A stretch of DNA of 64,000 bases, taken from positions 248,001-312,000 of the forward strand of contig CAVZOY010000001.1 of the NCBI GenBank assembly GCA_963777095.1. Direction: 5' to 3'. Origin of the DNA: CAVZOY01 sp963777095 (GTDB lineage Bacteria > Actinomycetota > Actinomycetes > Mycobacteriales > Geodermatophilaceae). The translations under genes and the position numbers were made by a program. The notes under the pieces were generated by a model. It was not told the origin of the DNA. It searched no databases and saw only the letters and a list, made by a program, of their open reading frames with translations. Below, piece after piece: positions 1 through 11,650 of this stretch. Position 1 is the first letter of the stretch; each line of letters starts with the position of its first letter.

Positions 1-364
<364 letters not shown>

Positions 365-368
<4 letters not shown>

Positions 369-2840
369 GGGTCCCCATCGGCTGGCTGGCCGAGTACGTC
401 GACATCCCGGCCGGGACGACGGTCGAGGAGCTCGACGCGACCTTCGTGCGTCTCGGCCTCGAGGTCGAGGAGATCCACCGGCCCGGGGAGGTCACCGGCC
501 CGCTCGTGATCGGGCGGGTGCTGGAGATCGAGGAGCTGACCGGCTTCAAGAAGCCGATCCGGTACACCCAGGTGGACGTCGGCGAGGCGGAGCCGAGAGG
601 CATCGTCTGCGGCGCGACCAACTTCGCCGTCGGCGACACCGTCGTCGTCGCGCTGCCCGGCGCGGTGCTGCCCGGCGGCTTCGAGATCGCCGCGCGGACG
701 ACGTACGACCACGTCTCCGACGGGATGATCTGCTCGACCCGCGAGCTGGGCATCGGCGACGACCACAGCGGGATCCTCGTGCTCGCCACCGGCGACGAGG
801 GCCACCCGCCGGGCACGCCGGCCGGCCCGGTCGTCGGGCTGGAGGACGTCGTCATCGAGCTGGCCGTCACGCCCGACCGCGGCTACTGCCTGTCGATGCG
901 CGGCATCGCCCGCGAGATGGGCACCGGCCTCGGGGCGACGTGGCGCGACCCGGGCACGCTCCCCGTGCCGGACTGGGACGGCGAGCCCGCATGGAAGGTC
1001 ACCGTCGCCGACCCGGAGCGCTGCGACCGGTTCTCCATGCTCGCCATGGAGGGCCTCGACCCGACCGCACCCAGCCCCTGGTGGATGCGCCGCCGGCTGG
1101 CGCAGGCCTCCGTCCGCAGCATCTCCCTGGCCGTCGACGTCACCAACTACGTGATGCTCGAGCTCGGCCAGCCGATGCACGCCTTCGACCGCGACGCCGT
1201 CTCCGGGCCGATCACCGTCCGCCTGGCGCGGGCGGGGGAGAAGCTGCAGACCCTCGACGGCACGACGCGCACCCTCACCGACGACGACCTGCTCATCACC
1301 GACGACTCCGGGCCCATCGGCCTGGCCGCGGTCATGGGCGGGGCGACCACCGAGATCGGCGACGGGACGTCGTCGGTGCTGCTCGAGGCGGCGCACTGGG
1401 AGCCCACCGGCGTCGCCCGCACCGCGCGGCGGCACCGGCTGCCCAGCGAGGCGGCCAAGCGGTTCGAGCGCGGCGTCGACCCCGAGATGACCGTCGTCGC
1501 GCTGGCCCGCGCCGCGCAGCTGCTGGCCGAGTACGGCGGCGCGCGGGTCGTCGGCGGGCTCGTGGACGTCGACACCCGCGGCCCGCAGCCGGCCATCCCG
1601 CTCGACCCCGACCGGCCGGCGCGCACCGCGGGCGTCGCGCTACGACGCCCGCCGCGTGGTCGAGCTGCTCGATGCCGTCGGCTGTGTCATGACCGCCGAC
1701 CCCGACGGCGAGCTGCTGTCGGTCACCCCGCCGACCTGGCGTCCCGACCTCACCGACCCCGCCGACCTGGTCGAGGAGGTCGTCCGGCTGGCCGGCTACG
1801 ACGACGTCCCGTCGATCCTGCCGACGGCGCCGCCCGGCCGCGGACTGACCGACGTGCAGAAGCGTCGCCGCAGCATCGGCCGCACCCTGGCCGAGGCCGG
1901 ATACGTCGAGGCGCCGTCCTATCCGTTCGTCGGGACGCCGGCGCTCGACGCGCTCGGCCTGCCCGACGACGACCTGCGCAGGCAGGTGGTCGTCATCCGC
2001 AACCCGCTCTCGGAGGAGGAGCCGGCGCTGCGGACGACGCTGCTGCCCGGGCTGCTCGCGACCCTGCACCGCAACCTGTCCCGCGGCCAGCGCGACGTGG
2101 CGCTGTTCGAGCACGGCGCGGTGTTCCCCGGTGACAAGCGCTCGCCCGCGCCGCTGCCCGGCGTCGACCGCCGTCCGGACGACGCCACCGTGGCCGCGCT
2201 CTACGACGCCGTTCCCGAGCAGCCGTGGCACGTGGCCGTCGCCCTGACCGGCCAGCGCGAGCCGCGCGGCTGGTGGGGGCCGGGGCGCCGGGCCGAGTGG
2301 GCCGACGCGGTGCAGGCCGCCCGGCTGGTGGCCGCCGCCGCGGGCGTCGAGCTGACCGTGCGCGCGGGGGAGCGGGCGCCCTGGCACCCGGGCCGATGCG
2401 CCGAGCTGCTGGTCGGCGACGAGGTGGTCGGGTACGCCGGCGAGCTGCACCCCCGGGTGTGCGCGGCGCTCGAGCTGCCCGCCCGGACGTCGGTGATGGA
2501 GCTGGACGTCGACGCGCTGCCGCCGGCGCCGGTGCCGGTGGGGCCGGCGATCTCCGCCTTCCCGCCGGTGCTGCTGGACGTGGCGCTGCAGGCGCCGGCC
2601 GACGTCCCGGCCGCGGACGTGGAGGCTGCGCTGCGCGACGGCGCGGGCGAGCTGCTCGAGGCGGTGCGGCTGTTCGACGTCTACAGCGGGCCGCCGGTGC
2701 CCGAGGGCCAGCGGTCGCTGGCGTACTCGCTGACGCTGCGCGCCCCGGACCGGACGCTGACCGGCGAGGAGGCGGCAGCCGTGCGACAGGCGGCCGTCGA
2801 GGAGGTCGGCCGCCGCACCGGGGCGGTCCTGCGTGGCTGA
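365..2840 (+). CDS. pheT: Phenylalanyl-tRNA synthetase beta subunit, interrupted by an apparent +1 frameshift
   Basis: Beta chain of PheRS (about 824 aa once corrected, the usual length). It starts at the GTG overlapping the pheS stop and begins with MRVPIGWLAEYVDIP. An N-terminal tRNA-binding (EMAP-like) domain is followed by the B3/B4 editing region (VDVTNYVMLELGQPMHAFD), the B5 domain, and a C-terminal anticodon-binding domain ending SLTLRAPDRTLTGEE. Near base 1637 the frame jumps: dropping one base in GTC-G-CGC-TAC restores GVRYDARRVVELLDAVG. PheT is essential, so a genuine null allele is unlikely. A sequencing error is the simplest reading. Confidence 0.93.
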
Positions 2841-3641
2841 CCTGTCGGGGCAGGTCGCTCTCGTCACGGGCGCGTCGTCGGGGATCGGGCTGCACCTCGC
2901 GCGCGGGCTGGCCGAGCGCGGGATGGCGGTGGCCGGGCTGGCGCGCAGCGCCGACCGGTTGACCGGGGCGATGGCGTCGGTCGCGCGAGGAGACCGGCGC
3001 GCGGACGCTCGCCGTGCCCGCCGACGTGACCGACCGTGCGTCGGTGGAGGAGGCGGTCGCGCGCGTGACCGCGGAGCTCGGCAACGTCGACCTGCTGGTC
3101 AACAACGCCGGGCTGATCGACGCCGCCGAGGTGCCGCTCTGGGAGGCCGACCCCGACCAGTGGTGGGACGTCGTCGCCTCGCACGTGCTGGGTGCGTTCC
3201 TTCTCTGCCGCACGGTCGTGCCGTGGATGCTGCTGCGCAACCGCGGCCGGATCGTGAACATCGCCAGCGGCCAGAGCGTGCGGGTCAACCCGGTCTACTC
3301 GGCGTACGGCGTGGCCAAGACCGGGTCTGATGCGGATCAGCGAGGCGCTCGACGCGTCGCTCGTGGGCTCCGACGTGACGGCGTTCGACCTGGCGCCGGG
3401 GGTCGTCGACACCCCGATGACCCGGGCGATGTCGCTGCACGACGGCCGCACCGACTGGACGCCGCCGGAGAAGGTCGTCGAGTTCGTCGCGGCCATCGCG
3501 GCCGGGGAGCTCGACCCGTGGTCCGGACGGCTGCTTCGCGTGGGTGCCGACGACCTCGACGTCGTCCGCGCCCTCCAGCCCGAGGACGACGCCCGCCGGC
3601 TGCGGCTGCGCCCGTACGGGGACGACGACCCCCTCGGCTGA
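2833..3641 (+). CDS. Short-chain dehydrogenase/reductase, two apparent +1 frameshifts
   Basis: Classical SDR of about 268 aa, probably NAD(P)H-dependent; substrate unknown. The GTG start overlaps the end of pheT. The Rossmann motif TGASSGIG lies near residue 14, the NNAG motif follows the adenine-binding segment, and the catalytic Ser and YxxxK appear in IVNIASGQ and YSAYGVAKTG. The C-terminal part carries DLAPGVVDTPMT, typical of the family. The frame breaks near 2983 (GTC-G-CGC-GAG) and near 3326 (GGG-T-CTG-ATG); removing one base at each gives a continuous protein (AREETGARTLAV and KTGLMRISEAL). It lies between pheT and the arg operon with no obvious functional link to either. Confidence 0.8.
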
Positions 3642-3659
3642 CCCGCCTCATGCGAGGCT

Positions 3660-3685
3660 ATGCATGATCATGTATGGTCATGCAT
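3660..3685 (+). promoter_or_regulatory. ARG-box-like operator overlapping the argC promoter
   Basis: A near-perfect palindrome, ATGCATGATCATGTAT (3660-3675, one mismatch), is followed at once by TCATGCAT (3678-3685). Both resemble ArgR half-sites of actinobacteria. The hexamer TATGGT (3673-3678) fits a -10 box and lies 8 bases before the argC GTG at 3687, so the operator covers the likely core promoter. argR lies in the same operon. Binding is inferred from sequence resemblance only. Confidence 0.7.
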
Positions 3686-3686
3686 C

Positions 3687-4725
3687 GTGGACGCGCAGAC
3701 GTGGACGGTCGGGGTCACCGGCGCCACGGGCTATGCCGGGGGAGAGGTGTGCCGGCTGCTGGCCGGGCACCCGAACCTCCGGCTGACCGGGGTGCATGCG
3801 AACAGCAGCGCCGGCCGACGCCTCGGTGAGCTGCAGCCCCACCTGCTCCCGTACGCCGGCATGACGGTCCAGCCGAGCGACGCCGCGAGCCTCGCCGGCT
3901 ACGACGTCGTCGTCCTCGCGCTGCCGCACGGGGAGTCCGCCGTCATCGCCGAGCAACTGCCGGCCGAGACGCTCGTCATCGACTGCGGCGCCGACCACCG
4001 GCTGGACGACCCGGCCGCCTGGGCCCGCTGGTACGGCGGCGTGCACGCCGGAACGTGGCCCTACGGCCTGCCCGAGCTGCCCGGACAACGCGAGAAGCTG
4101 CAGGGCGCCCGGCGGATCGCCGTTCCAGGCTGCTATCCGACCTCGGTGACCCTGGCGATGGCGCCCGCCATGGCCGCGGGCCTGGTCGAGCCCGAGGTCG
4201 TCGTGGTGGCCGCCAGCGGCACCTCCGGCGCCGGCAAGTCGGCCAAGCCGCACCTGCTGGGCAGCGAGGTCATGGGCTCGGTCAGCGCGTACGGCGTGGG
4301 CGGCGTGCACCGGCACACGCCCGAGATGATCCAGAACCTGTCGCTCGCGGCCGGCACCGACGTCAGCGTCAGCTTCACCCCGACCCTGGTCCCGATGAGC
4401 CGCGGCATCCTCGCGACGTGCTCGGCGAAGCTCACGCCCGGCACGGACGCCGCTGCCGCGCGGGCCGCCTACGAGCAGGCCTACGCCGACGAGCCGTTCG
4501 TGCACCTGATGCCCGAGGGTCAGTGGCCGACCACCGCCCAGGTGCTCGGCGCCAACACCGTCGCGCTGCAGATCGCGGTCGACCCGGACGCCGGTCGGCT
4601 GGTCGTCGTCGCCGCCGTCGACAACCTGACCAAGGGCACCGGGGGAGCGGCGGTCCAGTGCGCCAACCTCGCGCTAGGCCTGCCGGAGACGACCGGCCTG
4701 CCCGCTCGTGGGGGTGGCGCCGTGA
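3687..4725 (+). CDS. argC: N-acetyl-gamma-glutamyl-phosphate reductase, apparent +1 frameshift near the 3' end
   Basis: Third step of arginine synthesis: NADPH reduction of N-acetylglutamyl phosphate. About 345 aa. The N-terminal Rossmann segment is VGVTGATGYAGGEV, the catalytic Cys lies in AVPGCYPT, and the C-terminal motif is DNLTKGTGGAAVQCANLALG. I chose GTG 3687 because an ATG at 3660 would lie inside the operator and a -10 hexamer sits 8 bases upstream. As written, the frame runs without a stop into argJ. Dropping one base near 4704 (CCC-G-CTC) instead gives the canonical ending GLPLVGVAP and a stop that overlaps the argJ GTG. The apparent ArgC-ArgJ fusion is therefore probably an artefact. 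Confidence 0.93.
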
Positions 4726-5874
4726 GCACCACCGCACCCCAGGGCTTCCGGGCGGCCGGCGTCGCCGCCGGACTCAAGAGCAGCGGCGCCCCGGACGTCG
4801 CCCTCGTCGTCAACGACGGCCCGGACGACGCCGCCGCGGCCGTCTTCACCACCAACCGCTTCCCGGCCGCGCCGGTGCAGTGGAGCCGCCAGGTCCTCGC
4901 GACCGGGCGCACGCGCGCCGTCGTCCTCAACTCCGGCGGCGCCAACGCCTGCACCGGGCCGGAGGGCTTCCAGGACACCCACGCCACCGCGGAGCACGTC
5001 GCCGCGGAGCTGGGGCTGGGCGCGATCGACGTCGCGGTCGCGAGCACCGGGCTGATCGGCGTCCGGCTGCCCATGGACAAGCTCACCGCCGGCGTCACCG
5101 ACGCGGTCAAGGCGCTGAGCGGCGACGGCGGCCCCGATGCGGCCCGCGCGATCATGACGACCGACAGCGTTCCGAAGACAGTTGTCGTCGAGCGGGACGG
5201 CTGGACCGTCGGCGGCATGGCCAAGGGCGCCGGCATGCTCGCGCCCAGTCTGGCGACGATGCTCGTCGTCCTCACCACGGACGCCCAGGTGCCGGCCGAC
5301 GTCCTGCAGCCCGCGCTGAAGCTGGCGACGAGCGTCAGCTTCGAGCGGGTCGACTCCGACGGCTGCCTGTCCACGAACGACACGGTGATCGTGCTGGCCA
5401 ACGGGGCGAGCGGGTTGACCGCCGACCGCCGAGGAGATCACCGAGGCGCTCACCGAGGCCTGCACCGACCTCGCGCTGCAGCTGCTCGGCGACGCCGAGG
5501 GCTCGACCAAGGACATCGCGATCACGGTGCGCAACGCCGCCACGGTCGAGGACGCACTCACCGCCGGCCGCGCGTGCGCCCGCAACAACCTGCTCAAGAC
5601 GGCGCTGTTCGGCAACGACCCGAACTGGGGCCGGGTGCTCGCCGCCATCGGCACCACCGACGCCGCGTTCGAGCCCGACCGGGTCGACGTGGCCATCAAC
5701 GGCGTCACCGTCTGCCGGGGCGGGTCGATCGGCGACCCGCGCGAGGGCGTCGACCTCAGCGGCCGCGACATCTCCATCGTGGTCGACCTCGGGGCCGGCA
5801 CCGAGCTGGCGACGATCTGGACCAACGACCTGTCGATCGCCTACGTGCACGAGAACTCGGCGTACTCGACATGA
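4722..5874 (+). CDS. argJ: Bifunctional glutamate N-acetyltransferase/ornithine acetyltransferase, apparent +1 frameshift
   Basis: Transfers acetyl from N-acetylornithine to glutamate, closing the cyclic arginine route. It belongs to the Ntn-hydrolase-like family that self-cleaves before a conserved Thr. The cleavage site is visible as KGAGMLAPSLATMLVVLTTD, with ATML in place. About 383 aa, the usual length. The C-terminal half has NNLLKTALFGNDPNWGR and ends AYVHENSAYST. The frame shifts near 5427; removing one C gives LTADAEEITEALTEACTDL, the expected continuation. GTGA overlap with argC and ATGA overlap with argB. Confidence 0.94.
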
Positions 5875-6865
5875 GCGCCGACGCCCAGGACCCCACCCCG
5901 CCCGACGTCCCGCTCGACGAGGCCCCGCCCCGCCGCGGATCGGCACGACCGGGTCATGCGCACCTACGACCCGCAGGGCGACGCGGAGAAGGTCGCCGTC
6001 CTCACCGGCGCGCTGCCGTGGCTGCGTGAGTTCCACGGCAACGTCGTCGTCATCAAGTACGGCGGCCACGCCATGGTCGACGACGAGTGCCGCCGCGCCT
6101 TCGCCGAGGACATGGTCTTCCTGCGGACCTGCGGCATCCTGCCCGTCGTCGTGCACGGCGGCGGCCCGCAGATCACCGAGATGCTGACCCGCCTCGGCAT
6201 CGCGAGCGAGTTCCGCGGCGGCCTGCGGGTGACCACGCCGGAGACGATCGACGTCGTCCGCATGGTGCTCACCGGACAGGTCGGCCCCGACATCGTCGGA
6301 CTGATCAACCAGCACGGCCCCATGGCCGTGCACCTCTCCGGTGAGGACGGCGGCCTGTTCACCGCGGAGCGCACGGCCGCAACCGTGGACGGCGAGCCGG
6401 TCGACATCGGGCTGGTCGGCGACGTCGCCGAGGTCGACCCCGCGCCGGTCAGAGCGCTGCTCGAGGCCGGGCACATCCCCGTCGTCGCCAGCGTCGCGCC
6501 CGACGCCGACGGCGTGGTGCACAACGTCAACGCCGACACGGCCGCCGCAGCACTGGCCGCGGCCCTCGGCGCGGTGAAGTTCGTCGTCCTCACCGACGTC
6601 GAGGGTCTCTACGCCGACTGGCCGGACCGCGACTCGCTCGTCCAGCAGATCGACGCGCGCGAACTGGCCGAGATCCTGCCCAGCCTGGACGCCGGGATGA
6701 GTCCCGAAGATGGCCGCCTGCCTGCGGGCGGTCGAGGGCGGCGTGCGCCGGGCGACGGTCGTCGACGGCCGCACGCCGCACGCGCTGCTGCTGGAGATGT
6801 TCACCACCGAGGGCACCGGGACGATGGTCGTCCCGGCCCCGCCGACCGAGGAGGAGGGGCCATGA
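5871..6865 (+). CDS. argB: Acetylglutamate kinase, two apparent +1 frameshifts
   Basis: Phosphorylates N-acetylglutamate, the usual arginine feedback point. It belongs to the amino-acid kinase fold. It starts at the ATG overlapping the argJ stop; a short Pro/Asp-rich leader precedes the frame change near 5937, after which DRVMRTYDPQGDAEKV begins the conserved part. The substrate-binding loops VVIKYGGHAM and VVVHGGGPQI and the sequence VLTDVEGLYADWP are clear. A second shift near 6700 (ATG-A-GTC) separates LDAGM from VPKMAACLRAVEGGV, which is the normal family continuation. About 330 aa after correction. ATGA overlap with argD. A start at 5956 would avoid the first shift but would lack the operon overlap. 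Confidence 0.92.
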
Positions 6866-8053
6866 CGCACACCGAGGAGCTGGCCGCCCGCTGGTCGGCG
6901 GTCATGATGGCCAACTACCGCACGCCGCCGGTCGCGCTGGAACGCGGCTCGGGCGCCACCGTCCGGGACGTCGACGGCCGCGAGTACACCGACCTGCTCG
7001 GCGGGATCGCGACGACGATCCTCGGCCACGCCCATCCCAAGGTGGTCGAGGCGATCAGCACCCAGGCCGCGAAGCTCGGCCACGTCTCCAACCTCGCCAT
7101 GCACGAGCCCGGCACTGCTGCTGGCCGAGCGGCTGCTGGAGCTCGCCGGCCGGCCCGGCCGGGTCTTCTTCTGCAACTCCGGGGCCGAGGCCAACGAGGC
7201 GGCGTTCAAGATCAGCCGGCTCACCGGGCGCCCCGAGGTGGTCAGCGCGGTGGGCTCCTTCCACGGCCGGACCATGGGCGCGCTCGCGCTGACCGGGCAG
7301 CCCGGCAAGGCGGACGCCTTCGCACCGCTGCCCGGCGGCGTCCGGTTCGTGCCGTACGGCGACGCCGACGCGCTGGCCGACGTCGTCACCGACCGGACGG
7401 CGATGGTGCTGCTCGAGCCGATCCTCGGCGAGGGCGGCGTGCAGCCCCCGCCCGCCGGCTATCTCGCGGGCGCCGCGTCGACCGCCGCCGGCGCCGGCGC
7501 GCTGTTCGCCGTCGACGAGGTGCAGACCGGAATGGGCCGCACCGGCTCCTGGTTCGCCCACCAGGCCGACGGCCTGCACCCCGACGTCATCACCCTCGCC
7601 AAGTCGCTCGGCGGCGGGCTGCCGATGGGCGCACTGCTCGCCTTCGGCGACGCGGCAGAGCTGCTGACGGCGGGCTCGCACGGCTCCACCTTCGGCGGCA
7701 ACCCGATCGCCGCCGCGGCCGCGCTCGCCGTCATCGACACCATCCGCGAGGAGGGCCTGCTCGAGCGGGCCAAGGAACTCGAGCATCGCTTCCGCGGTGC
7801 CATCGAGGGCCTCGGCCACCCGGCCGTGAGCGGCGTCCGGGGGAGCGGTGCGCTGCTCGGCGTCGTCCTCACCGCCCCGGCCGCGGCCGCCCTGGAGGCG
7901 TCGCTACGGTCGGCGGGCTTCCTGACGAACGCCGTGGCGCCCGACGTGCTCCGGCTCGCCCCGCCGCTGGTGCTGACCGATCAGCAGGTGGACGCCTTCG
8001 TGCAGGCCCTGCCGTCCGCCCTCGATGCCGCAACGGAGCGCACCGAACCGTGA
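6862..8053 (+). CDS. argD: Acetylornithine aminotransferase, apparent +1 frameshift
   Basis: PLP-dependent class III aminotransferase making N-acetylornithine from the semialdehyde. About 396 aa. The PLP lysine lies in DVITLAKSLGGGLPMGALL; other family marks are FFCNSGAEANEAAFK, SFHGRTMGALALTG and AVDEVQTGMGRTG. The frame shifts near 7114: dropping one base in GGC-A-CTG links NLAMHEPG to LLLAERLLELAGRPGR. It starts by ATGA overlap with argB and ends by GTGA overlap with argF, consistent with a single translated operon. Confidence 0.94.
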
Positions 8054-8997
8054 TCCGCCACTTCCTGCAGGACGACGACCTCCGCCCCGCCGAGCAGGCA
8101 GAGGTGCTGGCGCTCGCCGCCGAGCTCAAGCGCACCCGGCACACTCCCGAGGCACCCACCCCGCTCGCCGCACCCAACGGCGTGCCCCGGGCGGTGGCCG
8201 TGCTGTTCGACAAGCCCTCGACCCGCACGCGGGTGTCCTTCTCGGTCGGCGTCGCCGAGCTCGGCGGCTATCCGCTGGTCATCGACGCCGCCGGCAGCCA
8301 GCTCGGCCGTGGCGAGCCGGTGGAGGACACCACCCGGGTGCTCGACCGGCAGGCCGCCGCGATCGTCTGGCGGACCTTCGGCCAGGACCGGGTCGACACG
8401 ATGGCCTCGGTCAGCCGCGTGCCGGTGGTCAACGCGCTCACCGACGCCTACCACCCGTGCCAGATCCTCGCCGACCTGCAGACCGCGGCCGAGCGGATCG
8501 GTCCGCTGCCCGGCCGCACGCTGACCTACCTCGGCGACGGCGCCAACAACATGGCGCACTCCTACCTGCTCGGTGGCGCCACGGCGGGCCTGCACGTGCG
8601 GATCGGCTCGCCCGAGGACTACCGCCCCCACCCGGCGGTGCTCGACCGCGCCGCGCGGATCGCCGCCGAGACCGGCGGCTCCGTGCGGTGGACGCGGGAC
8701 CCGGCCGTCGCCGCCGAGGGTGCCGACGTGCTGGCCACCGACACGTGGGTGTCGATGGGCCAGGAGGACGAGTACGAGTCGCGCATCGCGCCGTTCCTGC
8801 CCTACGCCGTGGACGCCAACGCACTCGGCCGGGCCGCCGACCACGCCGTGGTGTTGCACTGCCTGCCTGCCTACCGCGGCAAGGAGATCGAGGCCGCCGT
8901 CATCGACGGCCCGCAGAGCGCCGTGTGGGACGAGGCGGAGAACCGGTTGCACGCGCAGAAGGCTCTTCTCTGTTGGCTGCTGGAGCGGTCGGCATGA
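8050..8997 (+). CDS. argF: Ornithine carbamoyltransferase
   Basis: Makes citrulline from ornithine and carbamoyl phosphate; 315 aa. The carbamoyl-phosphate loop FDKPSTRTRVSFSVG is near residue 57. The HPCQ motif (DAYHPCQILADLQT) and the C-terminal ornithine loop HCLPAYRGKEI are both present, so the active site is complete. The GTG start overlaps the argD stop. The reading frame is intact, unlike most of its operon neighbours. ArgF rather than a paralogue is supported by the operon position. Confidence 0.97.
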   Translation: MIRHFLQDDDLRPAEQAEVLALAAELKRTRHTPEAPTPLAAPNGVPRAVAVLFDKPSTRTRVSFSVGVAELGGYPLVIDAAGSQLGRGEPVEDTTRVLDRQAAAIVWRTFGQDRVDTMASVSRVPVVNALTDAYHPCQILADLQTAAERIGPLPGRTLTYLGDGANNMAHSYLLGGATAGLHVRIGSPEDYRPHPAVLDRAARIAAETGGSVRWTRDPAVAAEGADVLATDTWVSMGQEDEYESRIAPFLPYAVDANALGRAADHAVVLHCLPAYRGKEIEAAVIDGPQSAVWDEAENRLHAQKALLCWLLERSA

Positions 8998-9028
8998 CCG
9001 GCCGTCATGGCGGGCTGGAGCGATCCGG

Positions 9029-9564
9029 ATGACGGCCGGCCTGAGTCGCTCCGCCCGTCAGGCCCGCATCCGGGAGCTGATCGAGGCCCAGGAGGTGACG
9101 TCGCAGACGCACCTCGCGGCGCTGCTCGCCGAGGGCGGCGTCGAGGTCACCCAGGCCACGCTGTCCCGCGACCTCGAGGAGCTCGGCGCGGTCAAGCTCC
9201 GCGGGGCCGACGGCGCACCGGCCAGCTACGTGCTGCCGCCGGAGAACGCACCGCTGCGCCCGGCCCACGCCACCTCGGCCCCGGCCCGGCTGACCCGCAT
9301 GCTCGGCGACCTGCTGGTGACGGCCGAGGGCAGCGCCAACCTGGCGGTCCTGCGCACGCCGCCGGGTGCGGCCCAGTTCCTGGCCTCGGCGATGGACAAG
9401 GTCGCGCTGCCCGACGTCCTCGGCACCATCGCCGGCGACGACACCCTGCTGGTCATCTCCCGGGAACCGGACGGCGGGCCGGCGGTGGCCGCCCGGCTCC
9501 GGGCCCTCGCCGCGCGGGGCACCACCGACGCCCCGGAGACTCGGGACGTGGAATCGAGCGACGC

Positions 9565-9568
<4 letters not shown>
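9029..9568 (+). CDS. argR: Arginine repressor
   Basis: Hexameric transcriptional repressor that binds ARG boxes with arginine as co-repressor; 179 aa. The N-terminal winged-helix domain contains RQARIRELIEAQEV, VTQATLSRDLEELGAVK and the SRDL recognition helix. The C-terminal oligomerisation/arginine domain includes LLVTAEGSANLAVLRTPPG and LGTIAGDDTLLVI with the conserved GDDT. It starts at ATG 9029, 31 bases after argF. It lies inside the operon it probably controls through the 3660-3685 operator, which implies autoregulation. ATGA overlap with argH. Confidence 0.97.
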
Positions 9569-10999
<1,431 letters not shown>

Positions 11000-11007
11000 C
11001 CCCGCCG

Positions 11008-11650
11008 GTGCCCGGCCCGCTGCTCACCGCGGAGGAGCTGCTGGGCCCCGTCGACGAGGTGGCTCCGGCCCTGCTGGGGTGCTGGCTCGTCACCGACCGT
11101 CCGGAGGGCAGCGTCGCCGTCCGGCTGACCGAGGTCGAGGGGTACTCCGGCGAGGGCAGCGACCCGGCGTCGCACGCGCACCGCGGCCCGACGCCACGGG
11201 CGGCGATCATGTTCGGCCCACCGGGGCGGCTCTACGTCTACTTCAGCTACGGCGTGCACTGGTGCGCGAACGTCGTCGTCGGGCCGGAGGGCCGCGGGTC
11301 GGCTGTGCTGCTGCGCGCCGGCATCGTCGTGGTGGGGGAGGAGCTGGCTCGCACCCGCCGGCCGGCCGCCCGCGCCGCCCGTGACCTGGCGCGGGGGCCC
11401 GCCCGGCTGACCCAGGCGCTGGCGATCGGCCCGACCGACAAGGACGCCGACCTGCTCGCGCCCTCGAGCGCGGTGCGGCTGCACCGCGGTCGAGCCGCCG
11501 ACGGCCGTCAGCGCCGGCCCGCGGGTCGGGATCTCGCGGGCCACCGAGCTGCCGTGGCGGTTCTGGGAGACAGGTGCGGAGTCGGTGAGCGCGTTCCGGC
11601 CGGGCGGCACGCCGCGGCGCCGGCCCGCCCGGCAGGATGGCATCCCGTGA
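11008..11650 (+). CDS. mpg: 3-methyladenine DNA glycosylase (AAG/MPG family), apparent +1 frameshift
   Basis: Base-excision repair glycosylase for alkylated purines; about 213 aa. Family marks are the catalytic segment VEGYSGEGSDPASHAHRGPT, in which the Glu acts as general base, then MFGPPGRLYVYFSYGVHWCAN and LRAGIVVVGEE. It starts at GTG 11008, 8 bases after argH. The frame is lost near 11488 (CGC-G-GTC); correction joins AVRLHR to VEPPTAVSAGPRVGISRAT and reaches a stop overlapping the tyrS GTG. The argH-mpg-tyrS order matches Mycobacterium (Rv1659, Rv1688-Rv1689), supporting the call. Confidence 0.88.

Noticed and set aside
5335..7389. 684-codon minus-strand frame over argJ-argB-argD
   Set aside because: It is antisense to three recognisable arg genes, and the translation has no family resemblance. 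The stop-free length is due to high GC.
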